A stretch of DNA of 22,088 bases from Psychrobacter sp. UBA6766 (lineage in GTDB: Bacteria > Pseudomonadota > Gammaproteobacteria > Pseudomonadales > Moraxellaceae), in the NCBI RefSeq assembly GCF_002453355.1, contig NZ_DKGQ01000026.1, forward strand, positions 1 through 22,088, given 5' to 3'. Shown here one piece after another: positions 22,068-22,088 of the stretch; positions within the stretch are counted from its first letter, which is position 1, and each line of letters begins with the position of its first letter. The notes beneath the pieces are model-generated. The model made no database searches. It saw nothing but the letters and a program-made list of their open reading frames with translations, and was not told the DNA's origin. The position numbers and the translations under genes were made by a program.

Positions 22068-22088
22068 AGACCTCTTGCAAAAGTCATA
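22068..22088. repeat. Possible terminal inverted repeat of an IS5-type element at window edge
   Basis: The last bases, AGACCTCTTGCAAAAGTCAT, resemble the (G)AGACCTTTGCAAAA-type ends I recall for IS1106/IS5-family elements. It directly follows the broken IS1595 relic, which would explain why that relic stops here. The element itself would lie beyond the window. Confidence 0.35.

Noticed and set aside
1..22088. tRNA, rRNA or CRISPR array
   Set aside because: I looked for T-loop GGTTCGA-type motifs and regularly spaced direct repeats and saw none that could be supported.

Overview
The gene content and protein sequences suggest a gamma-proteobacterium of the Moraxellaceae, most like Psychrobacter or a close relative. 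This rests on AT-rich DNA, the style of the Fur and sigma-70 sites, an E. coli-like PpiC and MaeA, and IS1016/IS1595-type insertion sequences. It is an inference from recall, not from a search. The window looks like a chromosomal accessory region, with insertion-sequence material at both ends and several decayed genes in the right third.

Layout. (1) 1-122: 5' end of an IS1595-family element running off the left edge. (2) 172-9437, all on the minus strand: an iron-siderophore locus read from right to left. It holds a siderophore-interacting ferric reductase, fhuC, fhuD and fhuB (overlapping by 4 bp each), a TonB-dependent siderophore receptor, and a PvdE/SyrD-type ABC exporter. Fur-box-like sites lie in front of the reductase gene, fhuC and the receptor gene. 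Two of them sit on or beside convincing sigma-70 promoters. No siderophore biosynthesis gene is visible. (3) 9843-12785, plus strand: an arsenic cluster of arsR, a single ORF that fuses a full ArsC arsenate reductase to a full ArsH flavoprotein, and arsB. (4) 12902-15081: housekeeping genes ppiC and maeA, closed by a bidirectional terminator shared with a convergent LysR gene. (5) 15213-16777: LysR regulator divergent from a DoxX gene. (6) 16777-17318: a decayed zone with a frameshifted small membrane gene, a DODA/LigB-type dioxygenase cut after about 30 codons, and the abutting end of a polymorphic-toxin/immunity pair on the other strand. (7) 17414-19713: PaaI-type thioesterase, an alpha/beta hydrolase overlapping a 4-TM membrane gene, and a divergent MerR-family regulator whose predicted operator lies in a 20-bp promoter spacer. 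(8) 19711-22088: scraps of a heavy-metal P-type ATPase, two paralogous small proteins of unknown function, a 62-bp imperfect palindrome, an IS1 relic, a decayed IS1595 transposase, and a possible IS5-type terminal repeat at the right edge.

How the genes work together. The minus-strand block would bring a ferric siderophore in through the receptor, FhuD and FhuBC, and release the iron by reduction. The exporter could secrete or recycle the ligand. The arsenic cluster would reduce arsenate to arsenite (ArsC domain), pump arsenite out (ArsB) and oxidise trivalent organoarsenicals (ArsH domain), all under ArsR. The MerR protein probably controls the hydrolase/membrane-protein operon. The points most worth following up are the ArsC-ArsH fusion, the toxin/immunity relic joined to the dioxygenase relic, the MerR/hydrolase circuit and the pair of small paralogs.
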